A DNA stretch of 64,000 bases from Neptunicella sp048268085 (lineage in GTDB: Bacteria; Pseudomonadota; Gammaproteobacteria; Enterobacterales; Alteromonadaceae): assembly GCF_048268085.1 (NCBI RefSeq), contig NZ_JBLWWF010000009.1:62001-126000 (forward strand). Direction: 5' to 3'. Numbering within the stretch: position 1 is the stretch's first letter; each line of letters opens with the position of its first letter. Position numbers and translations under genes: made by a program. Positions 17,538 to 26,441 of this stretch are shown one piece after another. The notes below the pieces were generated by a model. That model saw only the letters and a program-made list of their open reading frames with translations. It ran no database searches and had not been told where the DNA came from.

Positions 17538-18569
17538 TTATTTTTTATCCGTCGAATATGCTGGACGATGCTCATTCAACCCGCCCAGTATTTTATGATA
17601 ACTATCAAAACGCTGTTGACTTATTTTACCCTGATCCACTGCTTCACGTAGCAAGCAACCCGGATCATCCTTGTGTTTGCAATCCCGGAATTTACAGCCG
17701 CCAAGATAATCACGAAACTCAATAAACCCGGATGTTAAACGTTCAATGGGCAAGTGCCATAATGAAAATTCACGCACGCCCGGCGAATCAATTAAATCGC
17801 CACCGGCTGGGATATGTAATAATTTTGCAGCGGTAGTGGTGTGCTGGCCTAAACCGGAATTATCCGAAACATCACCGATGATTTCCTCGGCATCAGGCAA
17901 TAGCTGATTAATCAAACTGGATTTACCCACCCCCGACTGACCAACAAAAATACTGGTTCGATCTTTTAATAATGCGGCTAGTTCCGGCATACCTTCACCG
18001 GTCTTGCAGCTTAAATAAAGCAGTGGATAACCAATATCCTCATATAATGCCAATTGCGCCTCGACGTCTTCACGCTGTTCGGCTGACAATAAATCCACTT
18101 TATTCAGCAGAATTACCGGTGGAATTTCCACATCTTCCGAGGCAACCACATAGCGATCAATAATATTCAGTGACAATGCAGGTAACACTGAACTGACAAT
18201 AATGATTTGATCGATATTCGACGCAATCGGTTTCACTCCGTCGTAATAGTCCGGGCGGGTCAATACCGATGAACGAGGTTCAACCGCTTCAAGTACACCA
18301 CTGACATTGGCGTTGGAATCATTACCGGGCCGAAACAAAACCCGATCACCGCACACCACATCTTGAATATTACGTCGAATATGACAACGATAGATCTGCT
18401 GATCAGCTTCAATATCGGCATGCTGACCAAAACGGCCAATCACAATACCGGCTTGCTGTTCGCCTAATTGCTCGTCAGCCAGTAAATCTGCCGGTTGTGC
18501 CAATCGCTTTTGCAAATTGGATGACACACGGCGTTTTTGTCGTTGAGTGAGTTTGTTTCTTTTTGCCAC
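17538..18569 (-). CDS. rsgA: Small ribosomal subunit biogenesis GTPase RsgA
   Basis: Circularly permuted GTPase that checks 30S subunit maturation. Order of motifs: OB domain (about 35-110), G4 LLNKVDLL, G1 GQSGVGKSSL, the G2 region SDNSGLGQHTTT, G3 DSPG, and a C-terminal zinc knuckle CKFRDCKHKDDPGC. The frame stays open well upstream of this start, but homologues begin MxKxKLTxxQxRR, so the GTG giving MAKRNKLTQRQKRR is chosen (343 residues). It is divergent from orn with a short shared promoter region, the conserved gammaproteobacterial arrangement. Confidence 0.95.
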   Translation of the reverse strand: MAKRNKLTQRQKRRVSSNLQKRLAQPADLLADEQLGEQQAGIVIGRFGQHADIEADQQIYRCHIRRNIQDVVCGDRVLFRPGNDSNANVSGVLEAVEPRSSVLTRPDYYDGVKPIASNIDQIIIVSSVLPALSLNIIDRYVVASEDVEIPPVILLNKVDLLSAEQREDVEAQLALYEDIGYPLLYLSCKTGEGMPELAALLKDRTSIFVGQSGVGKSSLINQLLPDAEEIIGDVSDNSGLGQHTTTAAKLLHIPAGGDLIDSPGVREFSLWHLPIERLTSGFIEFRDYLGGCKFRDCKHKDDPGCLLREAVDQGKISQQRFDSYHKILGGLNEHRPAYSTDKK

Positions 18570-18649
18570 AATATCTACGGTTGGATTATAGTAAGCCGCT
18601 ATAATACCCTGCCCATCTGCGGATTGACACTGACTAAGGATTTTTACCC

Positions 18650-19195
18650 ATGACTCTGAGCAAAACCAATTTGGTTTGGATCGATTTAGAAATGACCGGA
18701 CTGGATCCCGATAGCGATAAAATACTGGAAATCGCCACCATTGTGACCGATTCTGAGCTAAATGTATTGGCTGAAGGTCCGGTACTGGCAATCCACCAAC
18801 CAGACAACGTCTTAGACGGCATGGATGAGTGGTGCACGACTACCCACGGTAATTCAGGCCTTACTCAACGTTGTAAAGACAGTCAGGTTGATGAAGACCA
18901 AGCCGTGCGCCAAACCATTCAGTTTCTTGAAAAATACGTAGGCAAAGGCGATTCACCTTTGTGTGGTAATAGCATTGGCCAGGATCGCCGTTTTATGTTC
19001 CGTCATATGCCTACACTGGAAGCGTATTTTCATTATCGTAGTATTGACGTTAGTACCATTAAGGAACTGGTTCGACGCTGGCAACCGGAGTTACTCGACG
19101 GTTTTAGCAAAAAAGGCGTACATCTGGCGTTAGATGATATTCGCGAGTCTATTGCCGAATTGGCGTATTACCGCCAACACGTTTTTAAAATATGA
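18650..19195 (+). CDS. orn: Oligoribonuclease
   Basis: DEDDh 3'-5' exonuclease that degrades 2-5 nt RNAs (nanoRNA, pGpG). Motifs: ExoI WIDLEMTGLD (Asp12, Glu14), ExoII GNSIGQDRRFM, and ExoIII HLALDDIRESI. Length 181 is exact for the family. AAGGA lies upstream of the ATG, and a TATAAT at 18600-18605 may be its -10 element. Divergent from rsgA and followed by tRNA-Gly genes. Confidence 0.97.
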   Translation: MTLSKTNLVWIDLEMTGLDPDSDKILEIATIVTDSELNVLAEGPVLAIHQPDNVLDGMDEWCTTTHGNSGLTQRCKDSQVDEDQAVRQTIQFLEKYVGKGDSPLCGNSIGQDRRFMFRHMPTLEAYFHYRSIDVSTIKELVRRWQPELLDGFSKKGVHLALDDIRESIAELAYYRQHVFKI

Positions 19196-19267
19196 TAAAC
19201 GGGATCGTCGTATCCCTATTTTCAGCACATTTACTGCGCATTTAGACAGGTTTAACTCAATTAAGGC

Positions 19268-19295
19268 TTGCGTCTGGCGATTATTTTTGTAAAAT
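19268..19295 (+). promoter_or_regulatory. Putative stable-RNA promoter for the tRNA-Gly genes
   Basis: TTGCGT, 16-base spacer, TAAAAT, then a GC-rich discriminator GCGCGTCCGC, about 40 bases before the first tRNA. The GC-rich discriminator is typical of stringently controlled tRNA/rRNA promoters. Confidence 0.55.
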
Positions 19296-19337
19296 GCGCG
19301 TCCGCTTATTGTTGTAGGCGCTAGAAAATTTAATCAT

Positions 19338-19412
19338 GCGGGAATAGCTCAGTGGTAGAGCACAACCTTGCCAAGGTTGGGGTCGCGAGTTCAAGTCTCG
19401 TTTCCCGCTCCA
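19338..19412 (+). tRNA. tRNA-Gly(GCC), copy 1
   Basis: A 75-base cloverleaf: acceptor GCGGGAA pairing with TTCCCGC, D-arm GCTCAGTGGTAGAGC, anticodon arm CAACCTTGCCAAGGTTG with anticodon GCC, T-arm GCGAGTTCAAGTCTCGT, and encoded CCA. Identity is clear from the anticodon and similarity to E. coli glyV. The transcript probably continues into the second copy. Confidence 0.97.
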
Positions 19413-19519
19413 AATTTTCTAAACTCAATCAAGACAGGATGTTTTGATAGCAGATATTCAGGCAACAAGTTAACCCTGAATGATCTAAACAGGGATTTAG
19501 TTTTCAATGACTTCTATAT

Positions 19520-19594
19520 GCGGGAATAGCTCAGTGGTAGAGCACAACCTTGCCAAGGTTGGGGTCGCGAGTTCAAGTCTCGTTTCCCGCTCCA
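19520..19594 (+). tRNA. tRNA-Gly(GCC), copy 2
   Basis: Identical in all 75 bases to copy 1, with encoded CCA, starting 182 bases after it. The 107-base spacer has no recognisable gene. A TTTTTT run at 19597-19602 immediately after could help termination. No repeat or integrase suggests an integration site here. Confidence 0.97.
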
Positions 19595-19613
19595 ATTTTT
19601 TATCTGTCAAAAC

Positions 19614-20375
19614 CTAATCCGATAGCTCTTCAATATCTTTGGCGATGCGATTCAGTGTATCTACCAGTTCATCGGTGGCGGCATCCGGGATCCAGCCTGA
19701 CAGCGCAATGGCGCTGTGCATTGAACCTTTAACATTAACCGCGATCGTGACCGAATGGTGAGGTAAATGGGTTTTATAATGCGTTTCCATACGTACAAAC
19801 TGCTGTGCGCGGATTTGCTGAATATTCTGCAACAGGCTGTCAATTCCGTCAGGATAACCAGGAATTTCCTTGTCCGCGTACAGATGAATAATTTCTTCAT
19901 CTTCCAATTCGGACAGTAGCGACATGCCCACCCCGCATTCTGTAGCCGGAAAGTAGCCCAAGCGACCTAACGGACTTTCAGACCCCATATCCGGCAAGGA
20001 GTGATACAAATAAGTCACTTTGTCGTGCCACAGCACGCCCATCGCCACCACCAGCCCGTAAACACGCAGCTCTTCCAACGGTTTAATTGCTTTTGAGGTG
20101 GCTCCTGAGGCAAACAACCCTTGTGCAGCCAGCACCAGCATCGCCGGTCCGGTAGTATATTTACGGTCGTCCGTCTGACGAGCAAAACCGACAAACGCCA
20201 AGGTACGCAACAACCGGTTAACCCGGGTAATATCCAGCTCAAGATAACGTGCCAGCTCACGACAGCCAACCGGGCGTTCAAACGACGCTAGTCCCTGTAG
20301 TACTTCGATACCGTCGATCAGACTGCGATTTAGCTGACTTCCGTGTTTTTTTAATTTCGCTTCGTAAAACTGCAT
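19614..20375 (-). CDS. IclR-family transcriptional regulator
   Basis: N-terminal winged helix-turn-helix (about residues 15-80; GCRELARYLELDITRVNRLLRTL) and a C-terminal IclR effector domain (about 90-250; GYFPATECGVGMSLL, HHSVTIAVNVKG). 253 residues, normal. It lies at the end of the glycosidase operon, 105 bases after GH27 stops, so it is probably the local regulator, with a sugar-derived small molecule as ligand (inference). IclR proteins can repress or activate. Its start is preceded only by a weak AAAAG. Confidence 0.85.
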   Translation of the reverse strand: MQFYEAKLKKHGSQLNRSLIDGIEVLQGLASFERPVGCRELARYLELDITRVNRLLRTLAFVGFARQTDDRKYTTGPAMLVLAAQGLFASGATSKAIKPLEELRVYGLVVAMGVLWHDKVTYLYHSLPDMGSESPLGRLGYFPATECGVGMSLLSELEDEEIIHLYADKEIPGYPDGIDSLLQNIQQIRAQQFVRMETHYKTHLPHHSVTIAVNVKGSMHSAIALSGWIPDAATDELVDTLNRIAKDIEELSD

Positions 20376-20480
20376 ATTCTTTTAACTAATGACCAACAAG
20401 GATAAATAATCCAACAAGCTTACCCTAAATTGATAGCAATCCGTAAAAACTATTCATCACCGTTAGTCCATTCAGTCCGG

Positions 20481-21725
20481 TCAGATTTTTGTTAGCCTGA
20501 CAATAAAGGTATCGTGCGACTTTATTTGTACTTCGGTGGTTTGCTGAAGTGTCTGCCCCAGTTCTTTGTTAGTCCACAGATCGGTAATACGGTAGTTGGC
20601 TTTATCGAACGCCGCATCATACTGAAAAAGATCATCTTTTACCTGTTGCTGACGCCAGTCAAAACGGAAGCTCTCGGTATCTTCACCACGATTTAATACT
20701 GCCATCGCCCAGTCACCGTTTTCCAACGGCTTGAACCAGATCTGCAGATTATCGTTATCACTATAGGACTTTAACCTGAATGCCTGAATACCCAGAACAT
20801 CCTGATTGACCGCGATAATACCTTTGTTGGTCAAAATCGCTTTGGTTTGCTCACTCATATGACGAATATCATTGCCAGCAATCAAAGGCGCCGCCAGCAT
20901 CGCCCACAAGGCAAAATGGGACCGATCTTGTTCGTAGGTCAGTCCATTGCCCACTTCCAGCATATCCGGATCATTCCAGTGTCCCGGGCCAGCATATTTG
21001 CGCAGGCCTTCCTGCATATCCAGAATTTTCAATACGCCCCAGGTCGACCAGGTGGGGAATTTATTTTCGCAGTCCCAGCAGGCGTAAATATCACCGGTGG
21101 TACGCCACAGATGGCCCACATTTTTAGCCCATTCCCAGGGTTTGCTTTCACCCCATTCACAGATACTGAACAAGATTGGCCGCCCAGCCTTATGCAAGGC
21201 TTCACGCATAGTCTGATAGGCCCCTTCGGCGTTTAAACCTTCTGAATAGCACCAGTCATATTTCAAATAATCAATTCCCCAACTGGCATAAACCTGGGCG
21301 TCCTGAAATTCATGTCCACGACTGCCCGGAAAACGTGCACAGGTCTGCCAGCCTGCATCCGAATAGATGCCTAACTTGAGTCCTTTACTGTGTGCATAAT
21401 CAGACAATGCTTTCATTCCGGAGGGGAAGCGCTGCTTGTTCTCCTGAATAAACCCTTGCGCATCACGCTCACCATGCCAGCAATCATCAATATTCACATA
21501 CTGATAGCCAACATCACGCATACCTGAACTGACCATCGCATCGATGGTTTCGCGCAGCATTTTCTCATCCACTTCACAACGGAAATCATTCCAGCTATTC
21601 CAGCCCATCGGTGGCGTCATCGCCAGATTGTCGAATTTTTCTGCCTGTAATGGTCCACCAAACAGCAGCAGTCCGCTGCAAAGTAACAACGATAATTGTT
21701 TGATAGCTTGTTTATAACTAAACAT
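20481..21725 (-). CDS. GH27 alpha-galactosidase, exported
   Basis: Signal peptide (about 1-28, LLLFGGPLQAEK) then a GH27 (alpha/beta)8 barrel and C-terminal beta domain. MTPPMGWNSWNDFRCEV is the family N-terminal signature. The retaining nucleophile is Asp157 in YLKYDWC and the acid/base is Asp212 in WRTTGDI. The paired Cys residues and the DDCWHGERD loop fit galactose binding. It would remove terminal alpha-galactose from oligosaccharides in the periplasm. AGGAAC precedes the ATG, 18 bases after the GH97 stop, so it is an operon member. Alternatives in GH27 (alpha-N-acetylgalactosaminidase) are less likely on sequence pattern. Confidence 0.92.
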   Translation of the reverse strand: MFSYKQAIKQLSLLLCSGLLLFGGPLQAEKFDNLAMTPPMGWNSWNDFRCEVDEKMLRETIDAMVSSGMRDVGYQYVNIDDCWHGERDAQGFIQENKQRFPSGMKALSDYAHSKGLKLGIYSDAGWQTCARFPGSRGHEFQDAQVYASWGIDYLKYDWCYSEGLNAEGAYQTMREALHKAGRPILFSICEWGESKPWEWAKNVGHLWRTTGDIYACWDCENKFPTWSTWGVLKILDMQEGLRKYAGPGHWNDPDMLEVGNGLTYEQDRSHFALWAMLAAPLIAGNDIRHMSEQTKAILTNKGIIAVNQDVLGIQAFRLKSYSDNDNLQIWFKPLENGDWAMAVLNRGEDTESFRFDWRQQQVKDDLFQYDAAFDKANYRITDLWTNKELGQTLQQTTEVQIKSHDTFIVRLTKI

Positions 21726-21743
21726 AGTCTTGTTCCTGATTAT

Positions 21744-23603
21744 TTACTGCGACAATTTGAATACTGCACCGCCATTAGCCAGCAAATTGATTGAAAGGTT
21801 TTTACTCTGGTCGATGGAAGTGGTTTGATGACGAATAAATCGTTGTCCTTGATCCTGCCAGCTATCTATCTGACTAAACTGGCCATCAAGCTGTTGCCAG
21901 TTAATATCAAGCTGTTTGCTTTGCGCCTCACCATTAAGCGCCATCAAATACCACACATCGCCCTTACGCCGCATCATCACCACCAGCTTGCCAATCTCAC
22001 TCTGTGGCAAGATCCGAGTTTCATCCCAGACCACTGGCAGTTCTTGCAATAACGGAACAATCGAATGCAAACCCGGCTGCTCAAGAATAAAGCCCGGATC
22101 TTCAGCCATGGATAACAGGTAAGAATCAAAAATAAATGCCGTCGCCAGTTGATGTCCCCAACTGGTATCACCCGGTTTGCTAAAAGCGAGCGGCGTATAA
22201 TCTGCCGGTCCGGTGAGCATGCGGGTAAAAGGCAGCGCCGCATTATGCGATGCCGGAATCGGTTGACCCATAATGTTCAGTTCGATACCGCGAATACCTT
22301 CCCGGGTGAGTTCATTGGGGTAAGAAACATATTCACCACTTGAGGTCTGGCAGCCATGAAAATTGACCATCAGCTCACGCCGGGCAGCCTGTTGCAATAA
22401 TTCGATATCAAAGTCGATGAGCTGTTTGGCCTCACTGTTCATAAAGTCGACTTTAATCCCCACCGCACCGGCCTGTTTAACCCGATCCAGAAAGCGGGTC
22501 ATCTGGGCTGGATGGAGCAGATATTTGGAATCTTTCCAGACCCATAACTTGATCCCCTTGCTAGCGGCATAATTGACCAGTTCGGTTAATTGTCGCCAGG
22601 GGTTGTGCCACTTTTCCCAGCCATCATCAATCAAGGCATACTCAAACTTCAATTCTGCGGCCTGATCAATAAAGCGTTTTTCATTGGCCAGTGACATATA
22701 ACTGTCATCACGGGACCACCAGCTCCAGACCGCCCGTCCCGGTTTAATCCAGTCGGTGGTGGGGAACAGGTCATGAACAGGGAGTGGATTGAGGTTCTGG
22801 ATAATGTGAGTATTAACTAACTGGTCAAGATCATCAGCAAACTGGACAAGCCGCCAGGGTGAGCGGAACTGTTTGTTCAGGATAAATCCCTGCTCTCCCT
22901 CGGTAAAATCAACGCTTAACTGACGGTTTTTATCTGCCCTAAAACGCATACCGCTATAATCAGCCAGTGCGGCTTCGGTTAGCAGCATATAACCGCCTTG
23001 CGGTAATGCCATCACCAGCGGCTTGCCCTGGATAGGCCCCTGAGACGAAACACTATGCAGCGAATCAATCGCGGTTTTAGTCCAGATACCGGCGTAGGAT
23101 TTCAGTTTCCAGTCACTGTCACGTTCAAAAAACCATACATCTACATCTCGCGGGATCTGCCACGACGTCAACTCACTGGTTAAATGCTCTGGACTGCTGT
23201 TGTGGCCAAGATATCGAAAGGCAAAGCCGCGGTTATATAAGCGCGCCTCCAGAATAAAGTCACCCGCGTCCTGGCTAATTTCAAACCGGTAATACTGATA
23301 GACGTCCTTTACCGACTTGGGATTAAAGCTGTTTTGCCGGACATCATTGACCTTGTTACTATCCAGCAACTTAATCGATCTGACCTGACGACCATAATTT
23401 CCTTCAGCAGTGACAAATCCCATCGATGACTCCAGTACCGTCGGCTTTTGGTGATAACTCAAGCGGTATTTGAGACTATTGTCCTGATCCAGATAAATTT
23501 CGGCCTGGACTTCGCCATCCGGACTGTCCAGTCGCTGTGGAGTGGCGCAACCGGCCAGTGTCAGTAAAACCAGTCCAGCCATTAACCATTTATTCAACCA
23601 CAT
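21744..23603 (-). CDS. GH97 glycosidase lipoprotein, likely retaining alpha-galactosidase
   Basis: Lipoprotein signal MWLNKWLMAGLVLLTLAGC with lipobox LAGC. GH97 N-terminal beta-sandwich (about 25-260), a TIM barrel with WSWWSRDD, YALIDDGWEKW and VGIKVDFMNSE, and a C-terminal beta domain. GH97 splits into inverting alpha-glucosidases and retaining alpha-galactosidases; the Asp in KVDF (Asp386) and Glu in RGIELN (Glu441) lie 55 residues apart, as do the nucleophile and acid of the Bacteroides retaining alpha-galactosidase as I recall them. The start overlaps the end of GH31 by 14 bases and has AGGA upstream. Confidence 0.88.
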   Translation of the reverse strand: MWLNKWLMAGLVLLTLAGCATPQRLDSPDGEVQAEIYLDQDNSLKYRLSYHQKPTVLESSMGFVTAEGNYGRQVRSIKLLDSNKVNDVRQNSFNPKSVKDVYQYYRFEISQDAGDFILEARLYNRGFAFRYLGHNSSPEHLTSELTSWQIPRDVDVWFFERDSDWKLKSYAGIWTKTAIDSLHSVSSQGPIQGKPLVMALPQGGYMLLTEAALADYSGMRFRADKNRQLSVDFTEGEQGFILNKQFRSPWRLVQFADDLDQLVNTHIIQNLNPLPVHDLFPTTDWIKPGRAVWSWWSRDDSYMSLANEKRFIDQAAELKFEYALIDDGWEKWHNPWRQLTELVNYAASKGIKLWVWKDSKYLLHPAQMTRFLDRVKQAGAVGIKVDFMNSEAKQLIDFDIELLQQAARRELMVNFHGCQTSSGEYVSYPNELTREGIRGIELNIMGQPIPASHNAALPFTRMLTGPADYTPLAFSKPGDTSWGHQLATAFIFDSYLLSMAEDPGFILEQPGLHSIVPLLQELPVVWDETRILPQSEIGKLVVMMRRKGDVWYLMALNGEAQSKQLDINWQQLDGQFSQIDSWQDQGQRFIRHQTTSIDQSKNLSINLLANGGAVFKLSQ

Positions 23604-25833
23604 AGTTATGTCCTGCAATAAACCGGAATTGATAGGCATGTCGCACTCGCGTCACTTCCACCTGTTGTTGGGTATGAGTATCTGTGACAGTGACCGATTT
23701 ACCCACCGGATGCTTAATCTCGATAATGGATTGAGTCACGCCATCTTTGCCAAAAAATGGCACGTTACCGGTAAAACCAGTAGCATATAAACGCCCCACC
23801 AACGCGCTATCCTGCTGCTCAACCACCAGACCCGAGCCACCAACAAATAACGGCGTTTTTTCCAGTGGAATGGCAAAGTTCTTCAACAGCCTTGGCCCCT
23901 GATAAAGGGTTCCGTCATCATAATCAATCCATTTGCCAGCCGGTAAGTAGACATCACGACTGTTACTTGAGGCATAGTCATCACCATAAAGCGGATAGGC
24001 CAGCAAGGTATCGTTAATTAACCATTGATAACCACGAACCCGATTATTCTCACGGCCATGTACTTTGGCGTCATCCGGAAACGCCAGCGGTAGCGGCGTC
24101 ATAGTATAGGGAAAGCCGGTTTGATAAGTCCGAATCGCGGCACTGTAGATAAAAGGTTGCAGGCGATGATGATCGAGTGCCGCATCACGCACCATATCCG
24201 TAGTGTGCTGATCATCGAGGTTCCAGACGCCGTAGCCAAAGGACATCGACGGATTCATCGAAGCATAGCGGGCGTTGCGGATAAAGTAGGTTCTGAGCTG
24301 TTGACCGGAAAAATCACCAAATTCCATATTGTGCAGCCCTTTGCCAGCAACAATATCCGGATACACGTAGGGAAAGCCGCTATACGCAAACGCCAGGCCG
24401 TTTATCGGGCCACGATCCTGATTCTGGTCGTAGTTAAAATCCTCAAAACGATGCAAATCCATTGGCGAACCTAAATAGCCGTTACGCCCCATGACATAGG
24501 CGCCCATGTCCATTAATCTGGCATTGACCGGGTCCAGTTTATCGTCGGGCAAATCTTCAATTTCATAGCCAAACAGATCTTCTTTAAAGCCGTCGACCCC
24601 AAAGGACAACCACTTTTTGCACAGTTCGATATACCAGTCCACCGCAGCGGGATTATTGGCATCCAGAAAATAACTTTCCGGTTTGGGGAATGACACCCGG
24701 AACAGGCGCGCTTTTCCATCTTTTTTGATGAAATAACCTTTGTCCAGTCCTTCCTGAGTAAATGGCCCGTTGGGAATAAAGGCGATCCTCAAGCCCAAAA
24801 TCAGTTTCAGTCCCTTGTTATGGAAATACTCAATCATCTGTTCAGGATTGGGGTAGAGTGTCTTGTCCCACAAGCCGAAGCTGGTGGTACTTAGAAAGGT
24901 GGGATCTTTTTTCGGCCAGAATCCCGAGCCTACCACCATCCAGTCAAGCGGAAAGCCCAATTGCAAATACTGGTCAACATTGTGTCTGATGGTCTGTTCA
25001 TTGGTGTCCCATGCCAGCGCTCCCCAGGCTTCCCAACCCACGCCAAACCATTCATATTTAGGGGCATAGACCTTATACCCCTCCTGATCGCGAACAGTCT
25101 TAAAGTCAGCATAAATTTGTTCAGGCTCACCAAAAAAGTAATACAGCGCAGGGATACTGGCACCGTATTCAACCCCCTGCGCCAGTTCATCGCGGGTCAC
25201 TTTAACGATTTTCTTGTCAGGTTCGACACTCACCAGTGCCAGTTTTTGGCTGGGGAAAATCACAAAATTTGAGGTTAAACGTGACGGTTTGCCATCCGTT
25301 AGCGCGCCAAAGTGGCGACTGGAGTAACCACTTACTTCTGTGCTCTGATTTTTGCGACGTGCAGCATGATCACCCAAACCATAAGCCGGCGACAATCCGG
25401 CGGTGCGCGCCAGTATAGAGCCTTGCAATTCGCCTTCATCTTGCAACGCAATGGCCATTTTAAGATAGTGTGACGACGGGGTAACAGTCACCCGAGCCTC
25501 AATCCCCAGCTCATTGGTCACCTTGAACACCACCTGCTGCTTATCCTGCTCAAGCAGTTCCGTTGTGACCACATTGGAATTCAGAAAAGTCAGGCCGGAA
25601 TCAGCATGTTTATCCAGCCATACTGAGCCATCGGGTTTGGCAAAGGCGTAGCGAAAACCTGCCTTGTCTATTGTCATCAAATAGTTGTCGGTATGGATTT
25701 CAACGCTATCCTGCTGCTCGACAAGATTAAAGCTGCTCGCCTGAGCAACCTGACTCAGCGTTGCCAGCAACCAGACGCATAAACAGAGGATTTTACTCAA
25801 TATTTTACTGCTCAACATTTTTCTGTTTTCCAT
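23590..25833 (-). CDS. GH31 glycosidase, exported
   Basis: Signal peptide (about 1-32, LATLSQVAQAS). N-terminal beta-sandwich with LARTAGLSPAYGLGDHAARR, catalytic barrel about 260-600 and C-terminal beta domains. The expected nucleophile is Asp419 in GVDGFKEDLFGYE, and YVYPDIVAG corresponds to the family DIGG region. FKED rather than the WxDMNE of typical alpha-glucosidases indicates a divergent subgroup; GH31 also contains alpha-xylosidases, sulfoquinovosidases and alpha-galactosidases. In this operon an alpha-galactosidase or related activity is plausible but unproven. It begins 12 bases after the PEP-CTERM-like gene. Confidence 0.85.
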   Translation of the reverse strand: MENRKMLSSKILSKILCLCVWLLATLSQVAQASSFNLVEQQDSVEIHTDNYLMTIDKAGFRYAFAKPDGSVWLDKHADSGLTFLNSNVVTTELLEQDKQQVVFKVTNELGIEARVTVTPSSHYLKMAIALQDEGELQGSILARTAGLSPAYGLGDHAARRKNQSTEVSGYSSRHFGALTDGKPSRLTSNFVIFPSQKLALVSVEPDKKIVKVTRDELAQGVEYGASIPALYYFFGEPEQIYADFKTVRDQEGYKVYAPKYEWFGVGWEAWGALAWDTNEQTIRHNVDQYLQLGFPLDWMVVGSGFWPKKDPTFLSTTSFGLWDKTLYPNPEQMIEYFHNKGLKLILGLRIAFIPNGPFTQEGLDKGYFIKKDGKARLFRVSFPKPESYFLDANNPAAVDWYIELCKKWLSFGVDGFKEDLFGYEIEDLPDDKLDPVNARLMDMGAYVMGRNGYLGSPMDLHRFEDFNYDQNQDRGPINGLAFAYSGFPYVYPDIVAGKGLHNMEFGDFSGQQLRTYFIRNARYASMNPSMSFGYGVWNLDDQHTTDMVRDAALDHHRLQPFIYSAAIRTYQTGFPYTMTPLPLAFPDDAKVHGRENNRVRGYQWLINDTLLAYPLYGDDYASSNSRDVYLPAGKWIDYDDGTLYQGPRLLKNFAIPLEKTPLFVGGSGLVVEQQDSALVGRLYATGFTGNVPFFGKDGVTQSIIEIKHPVGKSVTVTDTHTQQQVEVTRVRHAYQFRFIAGHNYVVE

Positions 25834-25845
25834 TCAATTATTGGG

Positions 25846-26382
25846 TCAAGGGTAATGTCTGCTGTTACGCGGGACGAACAGGGCAATCAGACCTAACAGA
25901 TACAGCAGCATCATTGCCGGTTCGGCCACGCTAACCTGCAAAGTGGTGCCACTGTCGATAATCGAAAAAGTGGCCGGATCGAGTATCTCGAACGCCTGAT
26001 CAGCAACTTCGCCCTGCCCCAGCCAGTCAAAACTGACCATAAAGCCACCCAACGTTTCGCCGCTGGCAATCCCGGCGGCACCAACATCCACCAGAAAATC
26101 GACAATACCGTCAAACTCGAAACCGCTATTCTGAAAGGGATTATCGATAAAAGGATTGTCATCCCAGCCATCCGGTGCGGCGACCAGCTGCAAATTATCA
26201 AACAGGCCAAAATCGTAATAGAGACTGAACTCTTCAATATCCGCTGACAGGCTGTTGTTGGTTAGACGATATTCCGCTACCCAGCGATTGTTTGATTGGT
26301 GACTAAGCTGTCGCTCGATCAGACTGGCCTTGGCGAGAGCACTCACCATCAGCAGGATTATTCCCAGTGCTATGTTTTTCAT
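25846..26382 (-). CDS. PEP-CTERM-like secreted protein
   Basis: 178 residues. Signal peptide (about 1-19, SALAKAS), a beta-rich body with WVAEYRLTNNSLSADIEEF and PDGWDDNPFI, and a C-terminus AEPAMMLLYLLGLIALF followed by VPRNSR. The tail has the tripartite layout of PEP-CTERM sorting signals (short E-P motif, transmembrane helix, basic end), with the first Pro of the PEP motif replaced by Ala. Such proteins are processed by exosortase/EpsH and linked to exopolysaccharide. GGAG precedes the chosen ATG; an in-frame start 13 codons upstream lacks one. Its role within a glycosidase operon is unknown; it may bind or display polysaccharide. Confidence 0.72.
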   Translation of the reverse strand: MKNIALGIILLMVSALAKASLIERQLSHQSNNRWVAEYRLTNNSLSADIEEFSLYYDFGLFDNLQLVAAPDGWDDNPFIDNPFQNSGFEFDGIVDFLVDVGAAGIASGETLGGFMVSFDWLGQGEVADQAFEILDPATFSIIDSGTTLQVSVAEPAMMLLYLLGLIALFVPRNSRHYP

Positions 26383-26441
26383 CTGTAATTCTCCATCCTC
26401 CGGCGCCGAACTGTGCAACACAGTCCGGCGACTTCAGCTAT

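Noticed and set aside
18570..18791. 74-codon N-terminal extension of rsgA
   Set aside because: It overlaps the start of orn and its divergent promoter, and RsgA homologues begin at the chosen GTG.
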